From assembly GCA_905480575.1 (NCBI GenBank), contig CAJQQZ010000015.1:1-46542 (forward strand): a stretch of DNA of 46,542 nt. Reading direction: 5' to 3'. The translations under genes were made by a program, and so were the position numbers. This stretch comes from an uncultured Alphaproteobacteria bacterium (GTDB lineage Bacteria > Pseudomonadota > Alphaproteobacteria > UBA7985 > CAJQQZ01). Below, in pieces: positions 14,803-23,530 of this stretch (position 1 is its first letter; every line of letters begins with the position of its first letter). The notes under the pieces were generated by a model. It ran no database searches. It was not told the DNA's origin and was given only the letters and a program-made list of their open reading frames with translations.

Positions 14803-17800
14803 ATTTTAGGTAACGTTTTGGGCGCCCTGGCATTTGGCCTTGGGCCAATCCATGGAGGTAGGGGCTGAGGTCTTCGGCTTCATGCAAGATGACGTGAATG
14901 ACCTTGCCGACCTTTTGAACTTCACCGTGCATGCCGAGCAAGATGGCGGGGATCAGCTCACGACGGTGTTCCTCAAATTTCTTTTTCCAAACCACCAGGT
15001 TGGCGATTGAGTTCTCATCTTCAATGGTAATAAAGATGACGCCTTTGGCTGTGCCGGGGCGCTGGCGGACCAAGACGATACCAGCCAAGCTGATCCATGA
15101 GCCATTTTTGACGGAGGTTAAGTCAGCGCAAGTCCGATAGCCTTGTTGGGTCAGGGTCTCGCGTAGAACTGAACAAGGGTGGGCTTTGAGAGAAAAAGTT
15201 AAAGTGCGGTAGTCTTCAATCACATCTTCGCCCAGGGTTGGGTCAGGCAAAATAATAGGCTTTTCGGTTCCTATTTCACTCTCATTCATGGCCGTGAACA
15301 ATGGCAGGTTATCTTTTGGCAGAGAACCGATGTCCCATATGGCCTGTCTGCGGGTGGTCGCAATCGATCCCAATGCGTCGGCTTCTGCAAGGCTTTGCAA
15401 ACTCCGGCGATTGGCTTTTGATCGATGCCAGAGTGAATAGAGATCAGCATAACCATTGTCGCGAGCGTTGATTATCTTGTTGGCTTGGTCTTCTTTTAGG
15501 CTTCGGATTTGGCGCAGACCTAATCTTAAAGCTTGGCCGTTTTCTGTGAGCTCCAGTGTGGAATCCCATTCACTGAGATTAACATCGGCGGGCCTCACTT
15601 CGACGTCATGCTCTATGGCGTTACGTATTAGTTGAGCCGGGGCATAGAAGCCCATGGGCTGTGAGTTTAGCAGGGCACAACAAAAGACCGCGGGATAGTG
15701 GCACTTAAGCCAAGAGGATACGTAAGCCAACAAAGCAAATGAAGCGGCATGGCTCTCTGGAAAGCCGTATGAGCCAAAACCTTCCAGCTGCTTAAAACAG
15801 CGTTCAGCAAAGCCTTGCGGATAACCTCTGTTGATCATGCCGTTGACAAATTTATCCCGAAATTCTGAGATGTGTCCTTTGTTTTTGAAGGGCGCCATGG
15901 CACGTCGCAACTTATCGGCTTCAGAGGGGGTGAAGCCTGCCGCCACAATGGCAATCTTCATGGCTTGCTCTTGGAAGATAGGAACGCCCATGGTCCGCTC
16001 GAGAACGGGCTTTAGCTCTTCACTAATATGATCCCTTTCCTCTAGACCATCACGTCGACGCAGGAATGGGTGAACCATGTCACCTTGGATGGGACCGGGC
16101 CTCACAATGGCGACCTCAATCACCAGATCATAAAAACAAGCAGGCTTAAGACGTGGAAGCATGGACATTTGCGCCCGACTTTCGACCTGGAAGACGCCCA
16201 TGGAGTCGGCATTCTGCAACATCTCGTAAGTCGCTTTGTCGTCCTGAGGGATTGAAGCGAGTTCATGTTCAACACCGTAGTGCTTTTTTAGCAATGTGAA
16301 ACATTTCTTGATGCAGGTCAGCATCCCCAGAGCCAGGACGTCGACTTTCAAGAGCCCCAGTGCCTCGAGATCATCTTTATCCCACTGGATAACCGTTCGG
16401 TCTTTCATGGCCGCATTTTCAATGGGAACCAGTTCCCGCAAGGGCCCCTCGCTCAGAATAAAGCCACCGACATGTTGTGAGAGGTGGCGAGGAAAACCGC
16501 GTATTTCTTCGACCAACTCTGCCAGTAATTGAAGGCGGTAATCCTTGGGATCAAGGCCCGCTTCGATCAAGTCTTCTTCGGAGACCATCGCACCATCGCC
16601 GCTCCGCATCAGGCGAGAGGGTGATGTTAATGCTCTGATTTTATCCTCTGATAGGCCAAGCGCTTTACCGACATCGCGGATGGCCCCCTTGCGGCGATAG
16701 CAAACAACGGTGGCGGCAATGCCCGCACGGTCACGACCATATTTTTTATAGATGTATTGAATGACTTCTTCACGCCGCTGATGCTCAAAATCGACATCGA
16801 TATCTGGTGGCTCATCTCGTTCTGCAGAAATGAAACGCTCAAAGAGCAATGAGTGGTTAACAGGGTTGATTGATGTAATGCCCAGGCAATAACAAACGGT
16901 TGAGTTAGCAGCAGAGCCACGTCCTTGGCAGAGGATTTTCTCCTGCTCGGCAAATTGGACAACATCGTAGACTGTCAAAAAATAGGCCGCGTAATCAAGC
17001 TGTTCTATCAGTTCCAACTCATGCCGGATGTTTGCTTTGATTTCATCGGGCACGAAGCCTTTGTAACGCCAATCCGCTCCTTTCCATGCGAGGTGAGTCA
17101 GTTCTTCTTGTGGGGTACGGCCTTCATTGGTGATCTCTTCTGGGTATTCATAGCGTAACTCATCGAGAGAGAAAGGGCAGGCGTCTAAGATTTCCTGACA
17201 GCGATAGAGCGCATCAGGAAAGTCTTGGAAAAGGCTCTGCATTTCTGCATCGTTTTTTAAATGGCGTTCCGCATTGAGAGCCAGATCCAGGCCAGTCTTA
17301 TCGACGGTGGTGCCGAGACGGATACAGGTTAGAACGTCTTGTAAGCGGCGGCGATCGCTGATGTGATAGAGGATGTCATTGGTAACGAGGAGAGGGATTG
17401 AATGCTTGTTAGAGAGAGCAGATAAATGTTTCCAGCGCTGTTGATCCAGACCATCAAAAGCAGCACTGATGGCGAGGTATGAGCGGCCTTTCAGTTTGGA
17501 GGCGATGGCATTCAGCTGGTGCTCATTTGAGGTAAAAGGGTCAAAGAGCACGACTGTCTGAAAGCCCATTGCTGCTGGCCAAAAATCGCTTGAAAAGAGT
17601 TCGCACTGGCCTTTGTCGGCTCTGAATCGACCAGTAGTGATTAAATCGCAGAGCTTGCCATAGGCTTGGCGGTTCTCTGGGAAAACCAGGAGAGAAGGGA
17701 AGTCATCGACAAAATCCAGACGTGCGCCAACCAGAAAGCGCAAACCAAACTCTTTCGCGGCGACATGCATACGAACCACCCCCGCCAGAGTATTTTTGTC

Positions 17801-17923
17801 AGTGATAGCAATGGCCTTGTGCCCGAGAAAAACTGCAGAAGCGACCAGTTCTTGCGCGGAAGAGGCCCCTTCCAAAAAGGAAAAATTAGAGGTGACTTGA
17901 ATGTCGAAATAGGAACCCGTCAT
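14786..17923 (-). CDS. dnaE2: Error-prone DNA polymerase DnaE2 (ImuC)
   Basis: C-family polymerase alpha paralogue that performs SOS translesion synthesis with ImuA and ImuB. The N-terminal PHP domain begins YFDIQVTSNFSFLEGASSAQELV, and the palm has PPDIDVDFEHQRREEVIQYIYKKYGRDR with catalytic Asp residues and LKVDVLALGMLT for the third carboxylate. A helix-hairpin-helix region (SLKEDQANKIINARDNGYADLYSLWHR) and a C-terminal OB fold (GSWISLAGIVLVRQRPGTAKGVIFITIEDE) follow. I start it at the ATG ending at 17923 (MTGSYFDI) because that ATG overlaps the imuB stop (TGATG) and has GGAGAGG just upstream. The longer in-frame start at 17947 adds eight residues inside imuB. At 1045 residues the length is normal. 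It is the last gene of the LexA-controlled operon. Confidence 0.95.
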   Translation of the reverse strand: MTGSYFDIQVTSNFSFLEGASSAQELVASAVFLGHKAIAITDKNTLAGVVRMHVAAKEFGLRFLVGARLDFVDDFPSLLVFPENRQAYGKLCDLITTGRFRADKGQCELFSSDFWPAAMGFQTVVLFDPFTSNEHQLNAIASKLKGRSYLAISAAFDGLDQQRWKHLSALSNKHSIPLLVTNDILYHISDRRRLQDVLTCIRLGTTVDKTGLDLALNAERHLKNDAEMQSLFQDFPDALYRCQEILDACPFSLDELRYEYPEEITNEGRTPQEELTHLAWKGADWRYKGFVPDEIKANIRHELELIEQLDYAAYFLTVYDVVQFAEQEKILCQGRGSAANSTVCYCLGITSINPVNHSLLFERFISAERDEPPDIDVDFEHQRREEVIQYIYKKYGRDRAGIAATVVCYRRKGAIRDVGKALGLSEDKIRALTSPSRLMRSGDGAMVSEEDLIEAGLDPKDYRLQLLAELVEEIRGFPRHLSQHVGGFILSEGPLRELVPIENAAMKDRTVIQWDKDDLEALGLLKVDVLALGMLTCIKKCFTLLKKHYGVEHELASIPQDDKATYEMLQNADSMGVFQVESRAQMSMLPRLKPACFYDLVIEVAIVRPGPIQGDMVHPFLRRRDGLEERDHISEELKPVLERTMGVPIFQEQAMKIAIVAAGFTPSEADKLRRAMAPFKNKGHISEFRDKFVNGMINRGYPQGFAERCFKQLEGFGSYGFPESHAASFALLAYVSSWLKCHYPAVFCCALLNSQPMGFYAPAQLIRNAIEHDVEVRPADVNLSEWDSTLELTENGQALRLGLRQIRSLKEDQANKIINARDNGYADLYSLWHRSKANRRSLQSLAEADALGSIATTRRQAIWDIGSLPKDNLPLFTAMNESEIGTEKPIILPDPTLGEDVIEDYRTLTFSLKAHPCSVLRETLTQQGYRTCADLTSVKNGSWISLAGIVLVRQRPGTAKGVIFITIEDENSIANLVVWKKKFEEHRRELIPAILLGMHGEVQKVGKVIHVILHEAEDLSPYLHGLAQGQMPGRPKRYLKSRNFH

Positions 17924-19464
17924 CAGGCCTCTCCATGTAAAAACCAACGCTTCTGGTTCTTGCTATAGAAAATCCAGTAAGCATGGCCGGTTGCGTCACG
18001 CACTTGGTAATAATCACGGTAGTCTTCTTGACGCTTTTCCCACCATTCAGGGGAAATGCGTTCCGGTCCCTCCACGCTAACAAGATCTTGTTCCCTTTGA
18101 CGCCATTTCAGCCTCGCAGGTCTCAAGCGTGCATCGGCATCAATATCGATGGGCTGCGGCTTAGCCAGAAGATGCAAAGGTCGCCATCTTTTGCTGCGCC
18201 GTTGGACGGGCAAGCGATCTTTGGCAGCCGTACCAAGTGGCAGGTGAAAAGAAGGCCCGGCGGAGAATTCGGGGATATGACTCTCATGGATAGCCGGGCG
18301 ATAGACTGCCTTTTCACCAAGACGGAAGCGGAGGCCATCAAACAAAGAAGCCAGGCCATTGGTTTGATTGTCTTGGCCAAAGGCAGACTGTTGGTTTGAT
18401 TGAACGGGGCCTGTAAAGGTGACGGTGAGAGCAACAACTTCAATAGCGAAGACGAGCTCAATCTTTTCGCTTTGTGCCTGGATTAGGCGGTAACAGTGAG
18501 CAGGGTCCTGGCTAGCCTCAACCAAGCCGATTTCCAAGCCATAGACTTCCCCTTTTGGGGAAAAAAGCCCGAGACGAAACCGCTGTGCACCTAAACCTTG
18601 TTTGCTCATGCGGTCACAAAGGTGGAAGGTGAGGGATCTTAGAGTGGACTGAACGGAGTCCTGATCCCAAACCGCATCTTGGAAACGAAAATGGCTTTGC
18701 AAAGGTTCTGTGCCGTTGGCGGTATTGATGGCTTCACGTTCTAACCCCAAAGCCTGCTTCAGTTTGCGGGCAACGTCCTGCCCATAACGCAAGGCCAAAG
18801 GGGCGCTTGGAAGATCGTAAAGATCGCCTATCTGGCGCAAGCCCACCTTGTCGAGGTTCTCAACAGTTTGATCAGGCAGGCGCAAAGCGATGAGGAATAG
18901 AAATTTCAGCCAATCGCGTTGTTGATTAGACGGGCAGACGGCCAGATTGCCTTGGCCGTAGCGCGCAAGGGCCCAGGCCGCTCCGGGCGTATCAGCCATA
19001 GCCAGGCAGCCGGTTAACCCCAAAGTATTAAGCTTGTTGTGAAGTGTCTCAAGATAGCTTCGTTCGCCACCGAAGAGCCGTGTGCAGCCACTGGCATCAA
19101 TCCAGATGTTAAGGCCGCCTTTGATATCAATGAAACCCGCGTCAGGCAAGGTCTCATCCAGGCTGATCCAAGGGCTGAATTGCCCTAACCAATGAACCAG
19201 GTGGTCAGCGGCCTGATGATCAATGCGTTGCGTCATGGCATTTTCGCTGAGCGTGATGAGATCAGGCACCATTGCCGTTGCATCAGAGAGAGGCTGTCCG
19301 CCATAAAGTCCGAGCTTGTGTGCTGGGCCATTCACACCGGCCAACTCTAAACGGTTCTGACTGCGCCGGACCTTAGCGAAACTTTGCTCGCGAGATCCCA
19401 AGGTCTGTTGCCAGGGATGTTCAGTGATGAAGTGGGGTAGCCAGAGTGAAACGATGCGTCTCAT
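17923..19464 (-). CDS. imuB: ImuB, Y-family-like mutagenesis protein
   Basis: A 513-residue Y-family polymerase relative that lacks polymerase activity and acts as the hub linking ImuA, DnaE2 and the sliding clamp. The start MRRIVSLWLPHF is typical. DASGCTRLFGGE (about 123-134) and ALARYG (about 167-172) are family landmarks. The helix-hairpin-helix region is seen as LDKVGLRQIGDLYDLPSAPLALRYG. In the family the catalytic carboxylates of true Y-family polymerases are lost. The C-terminal GHAYWIFYSKNQKRWFLHGEA is the conserved tail. It overlaps imuA at its start by 44 bases and dnaE2 at its stop by one base, giving a tightly coupled operon. Confidence 0.93.
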   Translation of the reverse strand: MRRIVSLWLPHFITEHPWQQTLGSREQSFAKVRRSQNRLELAGVNGPAHKLGLYGGQPLSDATAMVPDLITLSENAMTQRIDHQAADHLVHWLGQFSPWISLDETLPDAGFIDIKGGLNIWIDASGCTRLFGGERSYLETLHNKLNTLGLTGCLAMADTPGAAWALARYGQGNLAVCPSNQQRDWLKFLFLIALRLPDQTVENLDKVGLRQIGDLYDLPSAPLALRYGQDVARKLKQALGLEREAINTANGTEPLQSHFRFQDAVWDQDSVQSTLRSLTFHLCDRMSKQGLGAQRFRLGLFSPKGEVYGLEIGLVEASQDPAHCYRLIQAQSEKIELVFAIEVVALTVTFTGPVQSNQQSAFGQDNQTNGLASLFDGLRFRLGEKAVYRPAIHESHIPEFSAGPSFHLPLGTAAKDRLPVQRRSKRWRPLHLLAKPQPIDIDADARLRPARLKWRQREQDLVSVEGPERISPEWWEKRQEDYRDYYQVRDATGHAYWIFYSKNQKRWFLHGEA

Positions 19465-20116
19465 GGTGCCATTTCATCAAAAAATTTCCGGTTGTGCCGG
19501 CTTTGTTGCGGGTTAGGTTTGTTTGCCAATGAAAGTTATTGTGGTGTGAAGCTCCTTGAGCAGATGAAGGAGATATGAGCCAACGGGTCAACGCGGAATT
19601 TGGAACTTCCTTAAGGCTGAGGCCACGCTGTGAGCGGCGCAGAATCAAAATAAGAGGGTTATGACGTTCCGCGGCTAACTGGAGACGGCGAGAACCCAAG
19701 AGGTCAAAGTTCTCGATCTCTCCAATGACAAGACCGAATGCGGAGTTGAAGAGACCTTGTTCTAGAGTCCAGAGCGCATCGATGTCCTTGGGCGCTTCTA
19801 CTAAGACCAGACGATCGAAATCAATCGATAGATTGGCCAATCCTTGAGGATAAAGTGAAGGCCTTTGCATAACCCAGAGCGCTAAACGCTGATCGGTTTG
19901 CTGACGGCGTTGCAGCCAGGCAAGCGTAAAAGCCGTCACAGATGCATCATCCCAACCACTGCGCTTTGGTAAGATCTCATGAGGCTGTCCCAGAACCAAG
20001 CCGCCACCCAGCATGCTATCCAGTTTTGGATCGCCAGAGGCAAGTGGGGTCACTTTTGCGTTCACCCGGGCGGCGAGGGTCAAACCCTTAGCCCAGGTGG
20101 GGATGGAATTGTACAT
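19421..20116 (-). CDS. imuA: ImuA, RecA-like SOS mutagenesis protein
   Basis: First gene of the mutasome operon. ImuA has a RecA-like core that binds RecA and ImuB and modulates translesion synthesis. The sequence shows LDSMLGGGLVLGQPHEILPK (about 33-52), the position of the RecA P-loop, followed by RLALWVMQ and a central strand GLVIGEIE. Two starts are possible. I take the ATG ending at 20116 (MYNSIPTW) because AGGA lies four bases upstream; the ATG ending at 20137 adds seven residues. The gene lies about 70-80 bases from a perfect LexA box and heads imuA-imuB-dnaE2. Confidence 0.88.
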   Translation of the reverse strand: MYNSIPTWAKGLTLAARVNAKVTPLASGDPKLDSMLGGGLVLGQPHEILPKRSGWDDASVTAFTLAWLQRRQQTDQRLALWVMQRPSLYPQGLANLSIDFDRLVLVEAPKDIDALWTLEQGLFNSAFGLVIGEIENFDLLGSRRLQLAAERHNPLILILRRSQRGLSLKEVPNSALTRWLISPSSAQGASHHNNFHWQTNLTRNKAGTTGNFLMKWHHETHRFTLATPLHH

Positions 20117-20183
20117 TGTTTCCTTAGTCACGATCATGCCTGATTAGCGTTTAAGCATCATTCAGACAGTGTGCGTAAAATGT

Positions 20184-20198
20184 GTTCTCTATTTGTTC
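20184..20198. promoter_or_regulatory. LexA (SOS) box, alphaproteobacterial type
   Basis: GTTC (20184-20187), seven bases, GTTC (20195-20198): an exact match to the GTTC-N7-GTTC box that LexA binds in alphaproteobacteria. It sits 68 bases before the chosen imuA start (47 before the longer one), where a repressor would block the operon promoter. Confidence 0.88.
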
Positions 20199-20452
20199 CT
20201 ATTATTGATGAGTCGTACAATTTGTCAATGACTTTGAGACTTTTCAATTATTATTAGAATAAACTGATGAAGCGTGTGTAAAGTCACATACAAAAACTTG
20301 TGAATGAGCCAAAGTGAGGGCCTTTCCAGAGTTATTTGGTGAGTGTTTAGCAATAAGCCATCAGCTGATGGGGAAACCGGCAAGGGAATTGACAGTGAAT
20401 GAACATCACGTTTTCTCGGTTGAAGGCTAAAGAGAAAAGGAAACCCGATCTC

Positions 20453-21286
20453 ATGTTACTAAAAAAATTTCGACTAGCGATAATCGTACTGTTTTCAGTT
20501 GCGATGTTACCAACCATAGTATTTGCGCAGGCATGGGTCGCGCGCCATGGCATGACCTCTGCACAATACCAAAGTGAATTTAATAAGTATGTCGGTCAAG
20601 GTTACCGCCTGACAGATGTGAGTGGTTATGGTGTCAAAGGCACAGCCTATTATGCGGCCATTTGGGAAAAGACCGGTGGTCCATCATGGGTTGCGCGACA
20701 CGGTATGACGTCTTCACAATATCAAAGCGAATTTAATAAGTATGTTGGACAAGGTTATCGTCTGACAGATGTGAGTGGCTATGGTGTCAAAGGCAAGACC
20801 TATTATGCGGCTATCTGGGAAAAGACCGGCGGTCCATCATGGGTTGCGCGCCATGGCATGACTTCTGCGCAATATCAAAGTGAATTTAATAAGTATGTTG
20901 GACAAGGCTACCGTCTGACAAAGGTGAGCGGCTATGGTGTCAGGGGCAAGGCCTATTATGCGGCTATCTGGGTGAAGACTGGTGGTCCATCATGGGTTGC
21001 TCGCCATGGCATGACGTCTGCACAATACCAAAGTGAATTTAATAAGTATGTCGGGCAAGGTTATCGCCTGACAGATGTGAGTGGTTATGGTGTCAGGGGC
21101 ACGATCTACTACGCGGCTATCTGGGTGAAGATTGGTGGTCCGCGATGGGTTGCGCGTCACGGTATGACCTCTGCGCAATATCAAAGCGAATTTGATAAGT
21201 ACGTTGGTCAAGGTTACCGTCTGACCGAAGTAAGTGGTTATGGGGTCAAAGGCAGAGACTACTATGCGGCTATCTGGGTGAAGTAA
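20453..21286 (+). CDS. Secreted protein with five BTRD1-like tandem repeats
   Basis: Exported protein made almost entirely of five 51-residue repeats. I begin it at ATG 20453 because MLLKKFRLAIIVLFSVAMLPTIVFAQA is a classical signal peptide with cleavage after the Ala-Gln-Ala region, and AAGGAAA lies upstream. ATG 20399 would add an 18-residue basic lead. Each repeat reads W-V-A-R-H-G-M-T-S-x-Q-Y-Q-S-E-F-x-K-Y-V-G-Q-G-Y-R-L-T-x-V-S-G-Y-G-V-(K/R)-G ... Y-Y-A-A-I-W. This fits the bacterial tandem repeat domain 1 family (PF17660-like), which also occurs fused to serine hydrolases in other proteins. No enzymatic domain is present here. The function is unknown; extracellular binding or a matrix role is possible. 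It is divergent from the mutasome operon. Confidence 0.75.
   Translation: MLLKKFRLAIIVLFSVAMLPTIVFAQAWVARHGMTSAQYQSEFNKYVGQGYRLTDVSGYGVKGTAYYAAIWEKTGGPSWVARHGMTSSQYQSEFNKYVGQGYRLTDVSGYGVKGKTYYAAIWEKTGGPSWVARHGMTSAQYQSEFNKYVGQGYRLTKVSGYGVRGKAYYAAIWVKTGGPSWVARHGMTSAQYQSEFNKYVGQGYRLTDVSGYGVRGTIYYAAIWVKIGGPRWVARHGMTSAQYQSEFDKYVGQGYRLTEVSGYGVKGRDYYAAIWVK
20534..21283 (+). repeat. Five tandem 153-bp coding repeats
   Basis: Units begin at 20534, 20687, 20840, 20993 and 21146, each exactly 153 bp apart, and the last lacks the Gly-Gly-Pro linker. Conservation is high at both protein and DNA level (for example AATTTAATAAGTATGT recurs in units 1-4), with substitutions mainly at third positions. This indicates recent expansion or gene conversion. 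Confidence 0.92.
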
Positions 21287-21428
21287 TTTAACGCGGAGGG
21301 TAGGGTTGATACTCTCCCCGCTTTGTGTTCAGACAAAACCAGCGCCCGCGAGTAACCAAACAAGCAGCTGTCTATGTAAAACACTGGCGCCAAAAGCAAC
21401 TGTCGGATTGAAAGTAAAGGATTAATCC

Positions 21429-21878
21429 CTAGCCCACAGGCACGCGGTAAGCGATGAAATCGCTCTTAGCTGCGTAGGTATCATAGACCTTGCGGGCGGT
21501 ATAGTTGAACTCCTGAGTGAGCCACATGACGTTAGGAAAGCCTAGATCTTTTGCAAAAGCGAGCACGTAGTCAATCATCGCCCGACCGGCCCCGAAGCCT
21601 CTGATGGCGGGGTTGGTGTAAAGGTCGCTCAAGTAACAGGTCATGCCACCGCCCAATGAGCGATGCATGAGCTGGTACTGCGTAAAGCCGACGATTTCGC
21701 CTTCATCGTTTTCAGCCACCGCGCACCAAAAATTCTCGTTGTCATCGAAGATCCAACCCCAAACGGCGTCGCGCTTCTCTTGGGTTGATTCAACTTTGTA
21801 GAAGTCGGCGTAGGCCTGGAAAAGTTGATTCCAGATTTCCTTTTCATTCGATGCGACAGGGCGAACGGTAACGGCCAT
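21429..21878 (-). CDS. GNAT family N-acetyltransferase
   Basis: A 149-residue GNAT acyl-CoA-dependent acetyltransferase. The fold is read from IVGFTQYQLMHR (strand 4), YLSDLYTNPAIRGFGAGRAMIDYVLAFAKDLG (acetyl-CoA pyrophosphate loop R-G-x-G-x-G-R-A, about 92-98) and WLTQEFNYTARKVYDTYA (about 118-135, the usual N-x-x-A-x-x-x-Y motif). The substrate is unknown. It lies four bases after the amidotransferase gene and is probably co-transcribed with it and the upstream GNAT. It is cytosolic. Confidence 0.82.
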   Translation of the reverse strand: MAVTVRPVASNEKEIWNQLFQAYADFYKVESTQEKRDAVWGWIFDDNENFWCAVAENDEGEIVGFTQYQLMHRSLGGGMTCYLSDLYTNPAIRGFGAGRAMIDYVLAFAKDLGFPNVMWLTQEFNYTARKVYDTYAAKSDFIAYRVPVG

Positions 21879-21882
21879 AGAT

Positions 21883-22599
21883 CTATCCTCGGGCTTGGGT
21901 CATGAAGTTGGTGTAAAGCTGTTCAGCTGACGCTAGAAAAGCGTCGATATTATTGGCAGAAGCAGCTTGCATTTCATCAAAACCTGCTTGACCAATGGTT
22001 GCCATCAAAGCGTCGCTGTAGGCGGGGATAGCACCCCAATTGTCGACGGTATCAGGCTCGATCTCCACGTGGAATTGCATGGACCAAGCGTTGTCACCAA
22101 CACGCATCGCCTGGACACGACAAGCCTCAGAACTTGCGAGGATCGTTGTGTTCTCGGGTTCTTGGGCAACGCGAACAGAATGCCATTGCAGGCATTTTTG
22201 TTTGGTTGGCATGTCTTTGAAGATTGGGTCAACTTTGCCAGCCGCCGTCAATTCCACGTCCATGATACCTATTTCGGATGGGCGCTGAGGGCCACAGGTG
22301 CCGCCCATGGCGTCGGCCAAGAGTTGATGACCGAGGCAAAGGCCAAGATAAGGCCGTTTGAATTCCCCAACCCATTTACGAATTGCCGCTTTCTCTGCAA
22401 TGAGCCAGGGGTTTTCCTCTATGTCCCAGACATCCATCGGCCCACCCATGACCCATAGTGCATCATAACCTTCAAGCTCTGAAATGGTTTCGCCAGCATC
22501 AAGTTCAACCGCGTCCCACTCAACACCATCTTTGGCGAGGAATTGGCGCAAAGATCCCGGGTGTTCACAGTCGATATGTTGAAAAACAAGCAGGCGCAT
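21883..22599 (-). CDS. Class I glutamine amidotransferase-like protein
   Basis: A 238-residue protein of the GuaA/GATase1-like group. The catalytic triad is visible: Cys in YLGLCLGHQLLADAMGG (about 84-100), His in QFHVEIE (about 176-182) and the Glu two residues on. The oxyanion region ALWVMGGPMDVWD (about 47-59) matches. Such stand-alone proteins are often named GMP synthase-like, but they act on unknown gamma-glutamyl or glutamine substrates. It lies between two acetyltransferase genes on the same strand (gaps 4 and 26 bases), suggesting an amine-modifying group (inference). Confidence 0.82.
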   Translation of the reverse strand: MRLLVFQHIDCEHPGSLRQFLAKDGVEWDAVELDAGETISELEGYDALWVMGGPMDVWDIEENPWLIAEKAAIRKWVGEFKRPYLGLCLGHQLLADAMGGTCGPQRPSEIGIMDVELTAAGKVDPIFKDMPTKQKCLQWHSVRVAQEPENTTILASSEACRVQAMRVGDNAWSMQFHVEIEPDTVDNWGAIPAYSDALMATIGQAGFDEMQAASANNIDAFLASAEQLYTNFMTQARG

Positions 22600-22625
22600 A
22601 GCTTTAACCTTTCAGGGTTATTTCT

Positions 22626-23354
22626 TTATCCACGTTGGCTAGGCGTTCGGTTTTCCATAGCCTTTGCGAGGGAAGTCTTGGGTTTGCCGTCGCCGTCGAA
22701 GTTAGCAGGATCAAGCCAATTTTCAATGATAGCGCGCACTTCGGGCCATTCATCGTCGAGTATGGAGTACCAGGCGGTGTCGCGATTCTTGCCTTTGGAA
22801 ATCATATGGTTGTGGAAGATGCCTTCAAAACGGTAACCAAGGCGCAACGCAGCAGCGCGAGATTTGGCGTTCAAAGCGTTGCAGCGCCACTCCATGCGCC
22901 GGTACTCGAGATCATCCATGGCATGTTTGATCATCAAATAAAGCGCCTCAGTAGCGCCGGTTGTGCGTTGTAGTTCTGGGCCAAACCAGATGTGTCCAAT
23001 CTCGATTTGCCCCATGGCAGGTACGATATCCAAGAAGCTGGCTTGACCACAAATCTTGCCAGTCTCGTGAGAACGAATGGAAAAGAAGATCGTCTCGAAG
23101 TTACCTGCTTGCTGTCGGATAGTCGCTCGGTAAGTATCGACATCGGGCCAAGGGCCGTAAGCCAGGTAGTCCCAGATCGCAAGCCCTTCTGGCGTGGAAT
23201 GACCTGCTTCAAAGAGCTCAGCAGTGTGTCTATCAGGGTTTTGTGGCTCCAGTGTCACATGCTTGCCAACAATGTTTGTCCGCGCAGGAATTAAACCAGA
23301 AGGTAGCTTCTCAACTTTTGCATCTGAAAGAGGGCGAGGATAAATCTGTTCCAT
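22626..23354 (-). CDS. GNAT family acetyltransferase, RimJ/RimL-like
   Basis: A 242-residue acetyltransferase of the RimJ/RimL-like (Acetyltransf_3) class. The features are KHVTLEPQNPDRHTAELF (about 31-48), GQASFLDIVPAMGQIEIGHIWFGPELQRTTGATEALYLMIKHAMDDLEYRRMEWRCNALNAKSRAAALRLGYRFEGIFHNHMI (about 103-186) with the acetyl-CoA loop, the Asn for catalysis and the L-G-Y/F-x-x-E-G motif. It first opens a three-gene minus-strand run with the amidotransferase and a second GNAT. Possible regulator sites lie in the 176 bases upstream (23372-23461). Confidence 0.85.
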   Translation of the reverse strand: MEQIYPRPLSDAKVEKLPSGLIPARTNIVGKHVTLEPQNPDRHTAELFEAGHSTPEGLAIWDYLAYGPWPDVDTYRATIRQQAGNFETIFFSIRSHETGKICGQASFLDIVPAMGQIEIGHIWFGPELQRTTGATEALYLMIKHAMDDLEYRRMEWRCNALNAKSRAAALRLGYRFEGIFHNHMISKGKNRDTAWYSILDDEWPEVRAIIENWLDPANFDGDGKPKTSLAKAMENRTPSQRG

Positions 23355-23371
23355 TCTTCAACTCCTTATCC

Positions 23372-23461
23372 AAACTGACCAGTTTACTTGAGTCATCTTT
23401 GCTAATGAGGTTTTGGTCTGAAAAGAATGACCAATTTTGGGGAACTAGGAGGACCAATTTT
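23372..23461. promoter_or_regulatory. Cluster of putative operators between divergent GNAT genes
   Basis: AAACTG-N2-CAGTTT (23372-23385) is an exact inverted repeat. Further on, TTGGTC (23413-23418) faces GACCAATTTT (23429-23438), and GACCAATTTT recurs exactly at 23452-23461, a direct-repeat pitch of 23 bp. Paired direct repeats plus one inverted half-site resemble MocR/GntR-type binding regions (inference). No regulator gene is adjacent. Confidence 0.45.
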
Positions 23462-23530
23462 TCACAAGAGGCTTTAACAAACGGCGATTTGTGATTACGA
23501 AGTAAGAGGTTCTAACAAGGATAAAAAAGC

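Noticed and set aside
20270-20295. CRP-like site TGTG...CACA upstream of the repeat protein
   Set aside because: The half-sites are two bases too close together for the CRP consensus.
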